This document shows, piece by piece, positions 44,409-55,488 of a DNA stretch of 64,000 bases. The notes under the pieces were generated by a model that saw only the letters and a program-made list of their open reading frames with translations, made no database searches and had not been told where the DNA came from. This stretch comes from Trametes villosa (lineage: Eukaryota; Basidiomycota; Agaricomycetes; Polyporales; Polyporaceae). Positions within the stretch are counted from its first letter, which is position 1. Each line of letters starts with the position of its first letter. The DNA lies in the NCBI GenBank assembly GCA_002964805.2, contig PUDQ02000033.1:558001-622000 (forward strand), given 5' to 3'. The translations under genes were made by a program, and so were the position numbers.

Positions 44409-45024
44409 GTCGATCGGATTTTGAAGGGAGCTGCGACGGAGAGCACTGCAAGCGGCGGTGGCTGTCGCGAGGGTGCTGGGGACAGCCTGCGACGTCACTC
44501 TCCCGCGCGGACTCGAGACTCGAGGCGCGTGGGAGTGATTGGGTGTGACAGGTCGCGTCGGGCGTGTGACCCTCCGCGTTTGTCGCGCTGTTTGGCGCCC
44601 GGCTGCAGTAGTCGCACTTGGAAGTGGACCGCACGTTTGCGCACCGGTACCGTCGCCAGCGACAGGCTCGAGGCCAGCATACGATCAATAACAAGCAGGT
44701 TTAATGGGCCGCCCGTCCGCAGACGTCACCGCCCACGCCGTGTATGGAGGAGGCTGGGTAGGAGCCAGTTACGACCGTCCTTCCCTGTCAACTGCTGCCT
44801 GATTGTGGATGCCAGAACGCTGACACTTTCCCTCCCTCTAGCCCAGCTGCAGCACTTATAGACCGACATGCTTGCGACGAACAGCTTCCGTACGTCCCCC
44901 GTTCGCAGGGCATTGACTGAGTCAGTCCCTCGTTCCTTCGACTCTCTCAGCTCCCTGGCGGGCTTTTCTTTTTCTTCGTTCTTCCTGTATTACACTCTTT
45001 TCGTCTTTCTTTGTCTTGTATACG
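44409..45024. promoter_or_regulatory. Divergent promoter Hv1 / four-helix protein copy c
   Basis: About 615 bases. Contains a TGAGTCA heptamer at 44918-44924, here without any amino acid synthesis gene beside it. A long pyrimidine tract (44955-45015) leads into the right-hand start codon. Confidence 0.4.
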
Positions 45025-47044
45025 ATGGAGTGGTGGACTCTCTTTAGGAGGATTAGGGTGGTCAGCTTTGGTGAGTGTATGCATCTACCGAGCAGTCCAA
45101 CCGACGCTGACACCTCCGAGCAGCTTTTATTTCTCTTGCCAGCCTTGCTTTTGCAGTCGTTCTGTCTTTTTACCTCTCCAAGGAATGGGTGCACTCTTCT
45201 ACTCTGCAACGTACGTACTATCATGTGTGAATTTACCGCCCAACTCACCCTGTCCACGACAGGTGCGATCGTCCTTGCCATGATTGGCGTCAACGGGCTG
45301 ACATCGCTACTGCTGTATCTCATGTGAGTGAGGCCCATTGGAACACAATCGCAATCCATGTGGATTGGAAACCAACACTCGGTCGACGCAGGGCTGTTGT
45401 TGTATTCCGTATGTGGAAAGAGCTCCTCCGAATGCTCTTCCTCCTCGCCATCCATATCGGTATGTAACATACCTTCAGTCACCCGCGATAACGGCCCTCA
45501 TAGTAGCTCTACCACAGGCACTGCTGTACCATTTACACTCTATGGCTTCTCGCTTTCTTGTGCTATCTTCGGTCAGTCGCCTCCGATATCCTCCGGAGTC
45601 TCGATCTGTAGCTGAAGGCATTCCATCTTTAGATTCCTCCTCAACATGCAAAATCGCCGATCTTGCATTCCTCTCCACAGCATGGTCCATCACAGGACTT
45701 CGTAAGTCTCCTCGGCATCCGTACATCACGTACTACAATCTGAACACCTTCCCCGCAGTCCTTGGCTATACCGTATATCTCTGCATAATGTCCCGCGTGC
45801 CTCGCCCCTATCCCCTCGTCACACCTATCGACCTGCTCGCTAGCCCGCCTACAAGCCGGGCGACCTCGATGGCGTCCGCCCACTCTGCCACTCATTTGCT
45901 CGCGCAGCCGTACAGCCCGCCCTCCGCCCGCCCCGCAAGCCCGGCATCTGTCTACTCCCAGAACTCGGCCGAGCGCCCCAAGACGGTGCCCAAAAGGCTC
46001 TTCGTCGCCAACAGCACCTCCCCCACTAAATCGCTTGCAAATGTTCCCCGCGTCGAAGAGCTCCAGCGCACCTCGAGCTCCACGTACGGCGCGACGGGCT
46101 CCGAGATACGTGAGGTCGAGCCGTCCCACTCGCGCTTCTCGACCTCCACGATGGGGAGCGTGCACTCCGTCGCCCCCTCCCCGCCGAGGCGGCTCTTTTC
46201 ACTGCGGGCCTCTCGCGCAGAGCACCTCTTCCGGCGACCCACTGCCCCGGCCGCACTTCCTGTGCCGCAACGCTCGACGCAGGACATGCCTCAGCGCGCC
46301 CCGCCGCGCCCCCTCCTGCTCAGCGCGAACCCATTCTCAGACCCGCTCTCGCGCCACGGCACGCCCGAGACCGCGTTCTCTGCGCGCAGCTTCGCCTCTG
46401 CACCCGCGCAGTCCAACTTCGCGCGCTACCCTACGCCGCCTCGCGGAGACGCGCTCTACCTCTCCCCGTACGCCCCCCTCTCCGCGCCGCACCTCTACCC
46501 CAGCGCGCAACTCGACCCGCGGTCAGGCAGCCCACAGATGTACGCCCTCAGCACCCCCCAGCAGATGCTCCCTGGGGGCTACGCATACCTCGCACCGTAC
46601 GCCGTACACTACGCGGGCCCGCCGACGCGCGCACACGCCGCCACGCCTAGCGCGGGCTCCATCCACTCCATGGCGCCCAGCATCCACTTCCACACCGACG
46701 CCCCTTCCGCCATGTCCGCGTCTGCGCACCCCGCCGCGCTCACGCCCGCGCACCCGGCCAACGCGCAGGCGCAGGTGCCCCCGGCGGCGCACCTGCGGAG
46801 CGCGAGCGACCCGGTGTTCCGGCCGTACAGCGCGGACCCGCGAAGCAACGGGAACGGAAGCGGAGGTGGGGAAGGCGGAGAGCCGCTCCCGAACCCGTAC
46901 ATGGCGGGCGCGGAGATCAGGCGGTACGGGAGCGTGCCGCACATGCGGGGAGGAGGGTATGCGCATGGTTATGGCGCGCCCCCCGCTATGGAGGACCCGC
47001 GCTGGCGGGAGGCGGTCATGAGGGCTGCGGCGGGGAGGGCGTAG
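45025..47044 (+). CDS. Four-helix membrane protein with very long Ser/Pro-rich tail (copy c)
   Basis: Starts MEWWTLFRRIRVVSF at ATG 45025. Small exons then give helix 1 (AFISLASLAFAVVLSFYL), helix 2 (AIVLAMIGVNGLTSLLLYLM), a basic link VVFRMWKELLRMLFLLAIHI, helix 3 (TAVPFTLYGFSLSCAIF) and helix 4 (DLAFLSTAWSITGLLLGYTV, then YLCIMSRVPRPYP). A tail of about 420 residues is encoded by one exon and is rich in Ser, Pro, Ala and Tyr (SPPSARPASPASVYS, YAPLSAPHLYPSAQL). It ends WREAVMRAAAGRA with a stop at 47042-47044. It shares layout and neighbourhood with copies a and b but is the most diverged. Function unknown; the tail looks disordered. Confidence 0.72.
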
Positions 47045-47723
47045 AGCGAGGTTGTTATGAATTTGAATGCGCTCGGGGATGGGGGGTAGTGATGGTGTGA
47101 GTGCGGGTAGGCTGGATGTGTAGCACTATACCCCGGGGCCAGCACTGGCAGGACTCCTGCAATAGACGCGGCCCGCAATGCGATGGCGTCCGCGAACCAC
47201 GGGCCCTGACGGTGGATGCAGTGGTTGCGAGACGTTTCACGGTCGCGACGTGCCCCTCGATCGCGCGGCGCGTCCGTCGCCACCGAAGTCAATCTGGCGG
47301 CGCGGACAGGCAGGGACAGGCCGCAGCCGAGCCGCTGCTGGACGCGGCCCTGGGCCCGGGTCAATACAGTCGAACGCACCCGAGGGTGATTGACAGTTGG
47401 ACACACAGGTCCCGGCCCCCAGCCCCGCCAAGCTTCGGTCAGGGTGCTGGTCAAGTCCCTGGAGCCGCTGTATGTGTGGTCAAGGAGGATCATGTAGGCA
47501 CCACGGGGCCGATATGTGCGCTCGCCTGAGAACGCGGCTAGCACGGGATCGGGGTGCATACCACTCGACCCTTGGACTCGCAGTGGCGGTGCGCTTCTCA
47601 GCCTTCGCGAGCCGTAGCGCAGCAAGTACGATCCTACAGCCGAGTACAAGTATCGTGTGGTATGCTGGTATAAGTAGTACACAAAGCGGCCAGACTACCG
47701 CTGCAAAACGAGCGTGTACACAA
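47045..47723. other. Intergenic region, no gene recognised
   Basis: Convergent spacer of about 680 bases between copy c and the first DUF6533 gene. Contains GTCAAT/ATTGAC short inverted pieces (47360-47395) but no tRNA or protein feature. Confidence 0.45.
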
Positions 47724-49526
47724 CTAGTACGCCTGCCCCGTGCTCGGGGTACCAGGCGTGTCCGGCTCGAGCTCGTCCTCGAGGTCTGAGTCCGTCTCGA
47801 CCCCGTACGGCGCGACGGTGCGCCGGAAGGAGAGCGGCTGCGTCGCGTCCGGGCGGTGCACAGTGAAGCTCTGGAGGCCGATTGCGCCCGGCCCGTAGGA
47901 GCGGTGCGTGGTGAGCGTCCAGCGGCCGATGCGCATCCCGCCGCGGTGCAGCTCGGGGTCGCGCAGGTTGAGGCACATGCGCGAGGTGAGGGTCGTGGAG
48001 AGGCTAAGGGATGGGTATTGAGAGGATTGTATTGGGGGAGGGAGAGGGAGTGGGGGGCTTACGCATTAGTGAGTGTTGTTGCGATTCCGCGGGTGTTGTC
48101 GGAGATCTGTCGCGCGGCCGCGAAGTCATTAGCCCATATCTCGCTGCGGGTAGCACGCCATATCGCTATACCTCAGGTGCCTGCATAACCAAAAATTAAG
48201 CGAGAGAGGCAAGGGACTGGGCGAGGGGTACCTACCAGGAATGTGATGATGTTCATCGCCCCGACGATGCACAGGATACTTCGCATACGTGAGCACGCAT
48301 AGACGGGAACTGAAGGACACGCGAGAACACACCCGTAGTATATTGCGCCTACGTGATCAGTTCCGTGATTCAGCAAGATGGATGCGTGAGTGAGAAGGGG
48401 AGAGGCTGACCGTCGCGGAAGACGACCCCGAGCACGCCGTGCCGTAGACTTGAGCGCATGCGCAGGGATTTGAGCAAAGTGAGGGCGAATATTGTCGTCT
48501 CCACACAGAGCATAGATAGCCATCCCACTACTGCGCCTGTACCGAAAGGTGAGCATGATGAGCTGCTAGCAGAGGTGACAAGGGCGTACGGGCTCCCCTA
48601 ATGGCACTGGTCAGCCGGAGGATCGGGAGGATAGAGAAGGCTGCGCGACGTACTGTGCGGTCGTTAACGAAAGGTTGCAATAGCCCATGAATTGTTCCTC
48701 TTGTGGGTGTATTGGTTCGCTAGCGGTTGGTAGCTTTACGACTCGCGCGATCACCAGTAATGTGAACTGTGAAGTTGTGCTCAGTGAGATGCTTGCGGTG
48801 AATGTAGTATAGAAACATACGATGGCGAGGATGGGACACATGATCCAGAAGGTCCATAGAACCCGCTTATTCCCGTCATAGAGCGCAATGGTTCTTAGAA
48901 TCAGGATGACTAGGAACAGGCAGTGTTATAAACAAGCGGACTAGTAGAGACGCTGAGTTGAAGACCTACGGGCAACCACGACCTGCATCACGATCGAGTA
49001 ATATTGGTGATAGATCTGAAGCTGTCGACATCTGCTCGAGACTCGATGAGAGGAAGCCGTGCCTGCGATAGCGAGCCCACCAACCGCTAGCAGACTCGGG
49101 TCAGTGACGCAATTCTAGGCACGGTGGAGGGTCCTTACTTCAGGTGCAAACTGCCCAAAGTACTCGAGCATGACGGGGAACACGCCCAACAGCCCCAGAT
49201 AACGGTTTATCACGAACAGCACGGACGCTGCCGACCACCGCGCCGATCCCCAGAAAAGGTCGATCTCCGAACCTATCGTTAGGGAGTAGTCGTACCAAAG
49301 GATCGCTGAGGGGGCGTGCGTTACTATCAGACTTTGCTCCAGAGAAAAGCGATCGAGGCACTCACTTATCGACGCTGCAGCCAAGTTGTTATTCAGCTGG
49401 ATAGCCGAACCTCTGATGGGGGCAAACAGCATAAGTCAACGCTCCACGACGCACACCGCACCGAGCTACGCACATCCCAGCCAAACCTGGTGGTGGTGGG
49501 GGGCCAGGGAAGGCCATGAAGGCCAT
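47724..49526 (-). CDS. DUF6533 family seven-helix membrane protein (array copy A)
   Basis: Exon 1 from ATG 49526 (MAFMAFPGPPPPPGLAGI) joins to GSAIQLNNNLAAASIT and then to the DUF6533 hallmark ILWYDYSLTIGSEIDLFW, followed by SVLFVINRYLGLLGVFPVML. Later exons: YHQYYSIVMQVVVAVILILR, RTIALYDGNKRVLWTFWIMC, ARVVKLPTASEPIHPQEEQF, SLRMRSSLRHGVLGVVFRDG, AIYYGCVLA, AMNIITFLV. The last exon has SRMCLNLRDPELHRGGMRIG and an acidic end (DSDLEDELEPDTP..GQAY). Family members are predicted to have about seven helices and are abundant in mushrooms; their role is unknown. A TATATA at 49603-49608 lies upstream. About nine short introns. Confidence 0.82.
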
Positions 49527-49643
49527 GATCGATGGAAAACGGGAGAGGCAGCTTCACGGTGGGCACCGAGCCCCTCCCAGGCCGCGCAGTGTCTTCAAAT
49601 GATATATACCGAGGGCCAACTTTAGCCAACTTTGCCCTTGACC

Positions 49644-49656
49644 TGATAGCGCAGCC
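49644..49656. repeat. Promoter-linked repeat TGATAGCGCAGCC, copy A
   Basis: Thirteen-base match to 52367-52379. It sits 118 bases upstream of the copy-A start codon; the partner is 105 bases upstream of the copy-B start. Likely a conserved promoter element or a trace of duplication. Confidence 0.6.
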
Positions 49657-50063
49657 ACTGTTCGGCCACCTGAGTGATGCGGGGGGAGTCGCGCCTCGAA
49701 AAGCGGGCAGCAGGGCGGGTCAAGATCGCTTGGGGCAGGACGGCCTCGAGATGAGAAGTGGCATGACAACCTTGGAAGGCGGGTCTAACGCGGTTTGTCG
49801 GACTCGTCTGGTTTTCCGTGCCCCGGTGCTCGAGCCGCCCGCCTCGCGTATGTCATGTGGCGACGCGTACCGCGTAGGGCGAGGATCTGCTCGCCCCATG
49901 TGAGCGCGAACGCGGTGAGGGCGCGGGCGCGCGAGCAAAGTACTCACGCTGATAGCGGCCTTCGTTCGACTCGCCGACTCCTGCGCCTTCTGATCGGCGA
50001 ACGCTGATGGAAGCCACATTACTGTGGGTATATGCTAAACCCGGATTGGTCGCTCGCCCCGCC

Positions 50064-50088
50064 CAGAAGCTGCCGCAAGCGCGCATGC
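50064..50088. repeat. Intergenic repeat, first unit
   Basis: Begins CCAGAAGCTGCCGC and continues AGCGCGCATG. Nearly identical (one mismatch, A/G) to 53012-53036. Confidence 0.65.
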
Positions 50089-50445
50089 GCAGCTTGCGAA
50101 GGAGTTCGAGGCACGGTCATCGATTACAACCTTCGTCCACATCGGGAGTACACGCTATGGTAGATGGCGTACTTTGTACGGTGCCTTTGCGCTACGAGTC
50201 CGACACCCTCCCAGCTGCAAACCGCATAACTCTAGTGAGTAAACCTTGGCGACTACATCGTTCAACACGGACCCACCCATGCGCCGCGGTCGCCATGAAG
50301 CAAGCCCCGAGCCCGTAGGACGTCCTACTCTCGGCGTTCGTGGTCAGGTACCGAGAGTGCCGTGACATCGCACCCCCGAAGCGCCCGGTATATTCGTGCG
50401 CCGTGAACGTTGGATCCAGTTTCAACGTATGGAGGTCGCGAACCG

Positions 50446-52262
50446 TTAGTACGCTCGGCCGCGCAACTCCGGGTCTTCCTCCATCTCCAGACATGATTCC
50501 GCCGCAGTTTCTGTGGATATGTGGAAGGACAGTGTCTCGGTAGCGCCAGCCCTGCTCGCGTTCCAGCTCTCGAGCGGTATCGAACCGGGATACGATGGGT
50601 GGGAAAGCGACCAGCGCCCTATTCGCATCTCGCCGCGGTGCAGCACCGGGTCCCGCAGGTTGAGAAACATACGGGAGGTGAGGGTCGAGGACAGGCTAAT
50701 TGGACGGTCAGTGGGCGTGATCGGCTTGCGGCGCCGTCGAGACAGGGCTTACGCATTCGTGAGCGTCGTTGCGACCCCACGGTCGTTGTCGCCAATCTAG
50801 TATAGGACGTGAGAACGTTAGTACTCCAGTATTCCGTGTGCGGAAGAGCGTTACGGTGTACCCCTGGCGCCTGTGGGAGGGCAGACTCAGGGAGGGTTGT
50901 AAGTCATAGATCGGGTAGGACGCACCAAGAAGGTGAGGATGTTCGTTACGCTCGCGAGTACTAGAACGCTGCGAATAATCAGAACACAAAATAACTGAGG
51001 GCGCCATATGCGTTGCACTTACGCGTAATATATTGCGCCTATACCGGTTTACTAGGCAGTCAGCAAGGAGATCGGCTCGGACATGAGTAGACCTGACCGT
51101 CGCGGAACAGGACCCTGAGTATGCCATGATGCAGGCTCGCTCGCATACGCAATGACTTGAGAAGTGTCAGACCAAAGATAGTCGTCTCGATGGCGAGCAT
51201 GGAAATCCACCCCACGGCAGAGCCTAGAGTAGGTAGCGTGGTGAGAGGTTTGGTTCAAGAGTCAAGAGAGACAGACGCACGAATCCCCCTATATGTATGA
51301 CAGTGATTAGCTATCTGGTTTCACTTACTCAAAGAAAGAAAGGTGAAGCCCACTGTGAGACTGTGAGTGAAAGGTCGCAATAACCTAGATGGCGTCTGGC
51401 ATCTGCTGCGGGGGGTTGCGGGGGGTTCGCTGACGGCCCGATCTGAATGGCACCAGCGATCACTAGTATTGTGGTCTTACCATGTTCGGTTTAGTGAGCG
51501 GACATTGTGAACAGTGGATTACACGAGGACGTACGATGCCTAATGCCAACATCAGCGACAAAAGTAAGCATAGCACACGTTTACTGCCGTTGTAGAGGGC
51601 GACTGTTCGGAGCGTGAGGATAGCTAGATTGAAGAAGCGAACGCTCAGAATACGGCGACGTGTCACTCTACGCGTGAATCGGAGGGCGTACCTGCAACGA
51701 CAGACTGTATCGTGATTGAATAGTATTGATGATAGGTCTGGAGTTGTCGACATCTGTGGATGACTCCGTGTGAGTGCGATTAGTGATTAGTGACCGGCAG
51801 GATGCACTGACAGCTACAAGAGGTAAGCAAGCAGACAGACGCATACAAACTGCAAGTCTCACCTCGAATGAGTAGTTTCCAAAGCACTCAAACATCACAG
51901 GGATAATGCCCAGCAAACCCAGATATCGATTTAGCACGAACAACACGGAACCGATGGACCATCGTGTTTCCGAGCCCCAGAAGCGATCAATTTCAGACAT
52001 AACCGTCAGACAGTAGTCAAAGTAAGTTATAGCTATCGCGTTTGTCGTGTTGTTGGCTTTCGCGCTTCGAGCAGAGAGCGTTCAAATTAGTCCTCACCGA
52101 TCGATGCCGCGGCCAGATTGTTGTTTAGCTGAACAGCAGCACGCCTACGACATAGGCATAGCAAGCAGGTCAGCGTGGCGACTCGGATGCTGGACAATAA
52201 TGTCCGCGGCTAGCTACGTACATTTTCCTCATAGCCAGAGCCGAGTTCACGATGGAGGCCAT
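50446..52262 (-). CDS. DUF6533 family seven-helix membrane protein (array copy B)
   Basis: Exon 1 from ATG 52262 reads MASIVNSALAMRKM and joins through an AT|G split codon to RAAVQLNNNLAAASI, then ITYFDYCLTVMSEIDRFWGS, RWSIGSVLFVLNRYLGLLGI and IPVMFECFGNY. Later exons carry QLQTYHQYYSITIQSVVA, ILTLRTVALYNGSKRVLCLL, SLRMRASLHHGILRVLFRDG, AIYYA, and the final exon SRMFLNLRDPVLHRGEMRIG to DPELRGRAY with a stop at 50446-50448. Over the 44 residues starting IDRFWGS, about three quarters are identical to copy C by eye. Same exon order as copies A and C. Function unknown. Confidence 0.82.
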
Positions 52263-52366
52263 ATTCGACGGTAGGACGGTGGGGCGGGCTGTTCGTGATC
52301 CCTGAGCATGGCTTCAAACTCGCTGTCTTCATATCGCCTCCCGGACGGACGCTAGAGACACGCAGG

Positions 52367-52379
52367 TGATAGCGCAGCC
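52367..52379. repeat. Promoter-linked repeat TGATAGCGCAGCC, copy B
   Basis: Exact 13-base match to the element upstream of copy A, 105 bases before the copy-B start codon. Confidence 0.6.
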
Positions 52380-53011
52380 GCCGTCTTGACATCGGAGCTG
52401 TGTTTGGGTTACGCCAAACGGACACACGCAGCGATGGCTCTGCCAACGAGGTGCCTTATACGGCAACAACGGAGGCTCAGCCGCCAGGCTAACTCGACAT
52501 TGCATGGCATCGTCAATCCAACCGGCCCCGGCGATTGTTCTATAGCGTATCCCCGTATATCACGGCGGGCTCGGCACCGCGTCTCCCGTCTGAGCGCTCG
52601 GGCAGCAATACGTCAAGCAGTAAATGCAAAGTACGGTACCTGTTTAACGCCATGATCGCAGCGGGTTGATATAACTGAATATGTCGCGCCGCGATTCCTC
52701 AACTCTATTGCAGCCGTAGTTTCAAGGCACCACACCAGATGAGGAAAACGGGCTCAATATCCCTTGACACAATGCAATGACCCTAAGTAACGAGAACGCG
52801 GCCGTGGTGAGTGACAGCCAGACTTTGCGACTAAACGCGCACTTACACCTGAGATATGGGTATGTTACTCGAAATCTGACGAGCGTCAGGTCCCGGATCT
52901 GTGACCGGGTGTGAAAACGACGTCGTATCTAAAGTGAACAGGCCTGTTAAATGCTCCTTGAATTCGGAGTATCTCCTTGTGGCAGCGTGTCCGACCCACC
53001 GAGGGCGCGCT

Positions 53012-53036
53012 CCAGAAGCTGCCGCGAGCGCGCATG
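53012..53036. repeat. Intergenic repeat, second unit
   Basis: CCAGAAGCTGCCGC then GAGCGCGCATG; one mismatch to 50064-50088. The nearby GGGTATA(T/C)GC piece lies on the left of the first unit but on the right of the second, so flanking order has changed. Confidence 0.65.
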
Positions 53037-53122
53037 TCGCTTGCGCCGCGTGCGCCTGTAATAATGGGTATACGCCGTGAACGGTATGTCGAACGGTAAG
53101 ACTGGCAAACGTGGCGAACTCA

Positions 53123-54869
53123 CTAGCAAGCTCGGCTGCGCAAGTCAGTGTCTGCATCCTCCTCCATATATGTACAGGATCCTGTCCCACATTCTGCAGA
53201 CACGCGGAAGGAGATTGACTGAGTGGCGACGGTGTTGCTCACACTCATATCTCGCAGCCTCGTCGTTGTCGACTGCGGGTGATGTGAGATTGTCCAACGT
53301 CCTATGTGCATCCCGCCCTGGCGCAGATTTGGGTCCCTCAGGTTGAGAAACATGCGTGAAGCGAGGGTGGTTGACAGGCTAATCGGCTGGTGAGAGTGGG
53401 TTTGCTCCATGGTGCAAATGAGGCTCACCCGTTCGCAAGCGTTGTTGCGACCCCGCGTTCATTGTCGCTGATCTGTCGCTCTATGTAAGGACCTCGCGCA
53501 AAGCTTCTAATTGTAGAGCGTACCCCGGGCACCTGTAAAAGCAACATTTGTAGGTGGCCGCGGGACAAGGATGTAGTGGGACGCACCATAAAGGTCAGGA
53601 TGTTCAATGCACCGATGAGCATCAGGATACTGCAGGATGTGAGATCCTTGCAAGACTAGAAGTGAACCGCTCCGATGGCACCTACGCATAGTATATCGCG
53701 CCTATAGTAGGTCAATAAATAAGCGGGGGGAGCATACAAAACGAGAGGACACTAACCATCACGGAATAAGACTCTGAGTGTGCCATGACGCAGGTTCGCT
53801 CGCATGCGCATAGACTTGAAGACCGTAAGACCAAAGATGACCGTATCGACGCAAAACATGCTTATCCACGCTAACACGAAACCTGACCTGGCTAGTGAGA
53901 GATCTTCGATCTACGGAGTAAGTAGATGTAGCTCACGAGGGGTTCTAGGATGGAATGGCGGTCAGTCAGCTCTTCGCATCCATCGCTAGAATCAGGGAAG
54001 CGCGAACATACTGTGGGCTTGCAATAGAAAGGTCGCAATAGCCCAGATGGACCTCGGGGTCTAGGCGTAGTTCCTGGTCACTTGCCGCAGACGCATTCTT
54101 GATGTGAACGACGTTGGCTACTACTAATATTGTGACCTGAAAATACGTTGGTGAGTAGAAAATCGCCTGCGAAGAGGAGAACACGTACAACGGCGAGACA
54201 ACAGCAGAATGTGACCAAAAACCAGAGAACGCGTTTGCTTCCACCGTAAAGGGCGACGGTTCGGAGCGCCAGGATGACTGACATGTGTGTGAGTTCGCCG
54301 TTGTAGCGCAGCGATGACTGCACCCGATAGGGATTTTACCGGCAACGACGACTTGTATCGTAACGGTGTAATATTGGTGATATGCTTGTAGCTGCCGGCA
54401 CCTGCTAGGGGCTCGATGGACACTCGGGACAAAAGATGGTGAATGCACTGACAGCTAAGAGTCGGAGGTAAGCCGGTCGTACAGCGAAAACGTGATGGAT
54501 TCCTTACTTGGGGTGGGTAGTCTCCAAAATACTCAAGCATGACGGGTATGACGCCCACCAGGCCCAAGAAACGGTTCAGCACGAACAGAACAGAACCGAT
54601 GGTCCAGCGAGTCGCTGATCCCCAGAAAGCGTCGATTTCGGACGCCACAGTGAGGAGATAGTCAAAATAAACTATGGCTAACGACTTGTTAGTACAACCA
54701 GGCATCATATAGTGTGACTGCGCTCACTAAAGGACACCACGGCTACGCTGTTGTTCAGCTGGACCGTCGCACGCCTGCCACAGATAGTGAGCCCATGTAC
54801 ATGAATGACACTACGATGAGAGACCTACATCGCGATTAGGACTGAAGTTGCACCAGCCATGTAGGCCAT
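53123..54869 (-). CDS. DUF6533 family seven-helix membrane protein (array copy C)
   Basis: Exon 1 from ATG 54869 (MAYMAGATSVLIAM) continues RATVQLNNSVAVVS, then AIVYFDYLLTVASEIDAFWG, SVLFVLNRFLGLVGVIPVML. Further pieces: CRQLQAYHQYYTVTIQVVVA, VILALRTVALYGGSKRVLWF, TILVVANVVHIKNASAASDQ, GYCDLSIASPQ, FKSMRMRANLRHGTLRVLFR, AIYYA, ILMLIGALNILTFMV. The final exon is RGVATTLANG..SLSTTLASRMFLNLRDPN, ending DADTDLRSRAC with a stop at 53123-53125. A second in-frame ATG (54860) is also possible as start. Same architecture as A and B; function unknown. Confidence 0.82.
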
Positions 54870-55488
54870 GCCCGGTGGGATGAGGGAGTAGTTTCACAGG
54901 ATTTCTGACCATACGATCGCTGTTATAGAGTAGAGGTAGGCCTGCGGGCGTTAGATGATGCGCCAGTGATACTCGTGGCGCACAGCGCAGGGGTTGTCTT
55001 GTCACCGGAGCGGTGTTGTGGAGATGTGTCGAGCGAAGGGACTCGATTAGGTTGCCTCGTAAGGCAGAATGGTAGCTCAGGGTTTAGCCATCTGTCTAAG
55101 TCCCCCCTTCTATCTGACAGGCCTCGGCAGGCGATGAAGCGCCATCTGCAATAGCGATGATTGAAACGCTGGCCGCCACCTCCGTGTGAGCGATCACATG
55201 GTAGGAATACCTCGAACAGGCAAAGCACTCACGGTAACGGTCAACGCTCCGCCGCGCAGTGACTGGTAAAACCGCTCTACTTGCACGTGCATCGACGTTA
55301 TCAGGGCCGCAGTATCGCGGCATTATAGACACCAGAGGTCCGTGATAGCTCGGGGGAAAGATCTAGATGCTCTGTGATACAATACAATACAACTTCCAGA
55401 CTGGTGGGCGCGCAGAGGGGGTGAGCAAACAGAACGGTGAAGGTCGCGAGTCGAAGGGTACTCACACCCGACATGTCTTCCTATTCCT
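54870..55488. other. Spacer between DUF6533 copies C and D
   Basis: About 620 bases, copy-C promoter. A weak relative of the A/B promoter element (TGATACTCG then CAGCGCAGG) occurs near 54967-54992, about 100-120 bases before the copy-C start. No gene seen. Confidence 0.4.

Larger units (their letters stand above)
49527..50445. other. Spacer between DUF6533 copies A and B
   Basis: About 920 bases with the copy-A promoter. Holds TGATAGCGCAGCC (49644-49656) and an AGAAGCTGCCGCAAGCGCG segment (50065-50083), each of which recurs in the neighbouring spacer. No gene seen. Confidence 0.5.
52263..53122. other. Spacer between DUF6533 copies B and C
   Basis: About 860 bases with the copy-B promoter. 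Contains the second TGATAGCGCAGCC (52367-52379) and the second AGAAGCTGCCGC repeat (53012-53036). Short open frames here (for example 52386-52655) look random. Confidence 0.5.

Noticed and set aside
44918..44924. TGAGTCA as a Gcn4/CPC1 site for the four-helix protein copy c
   Set aside because: No amino acid metabolism gene is adjacent, and about eight chance copies of this heptamer are expected in the window.
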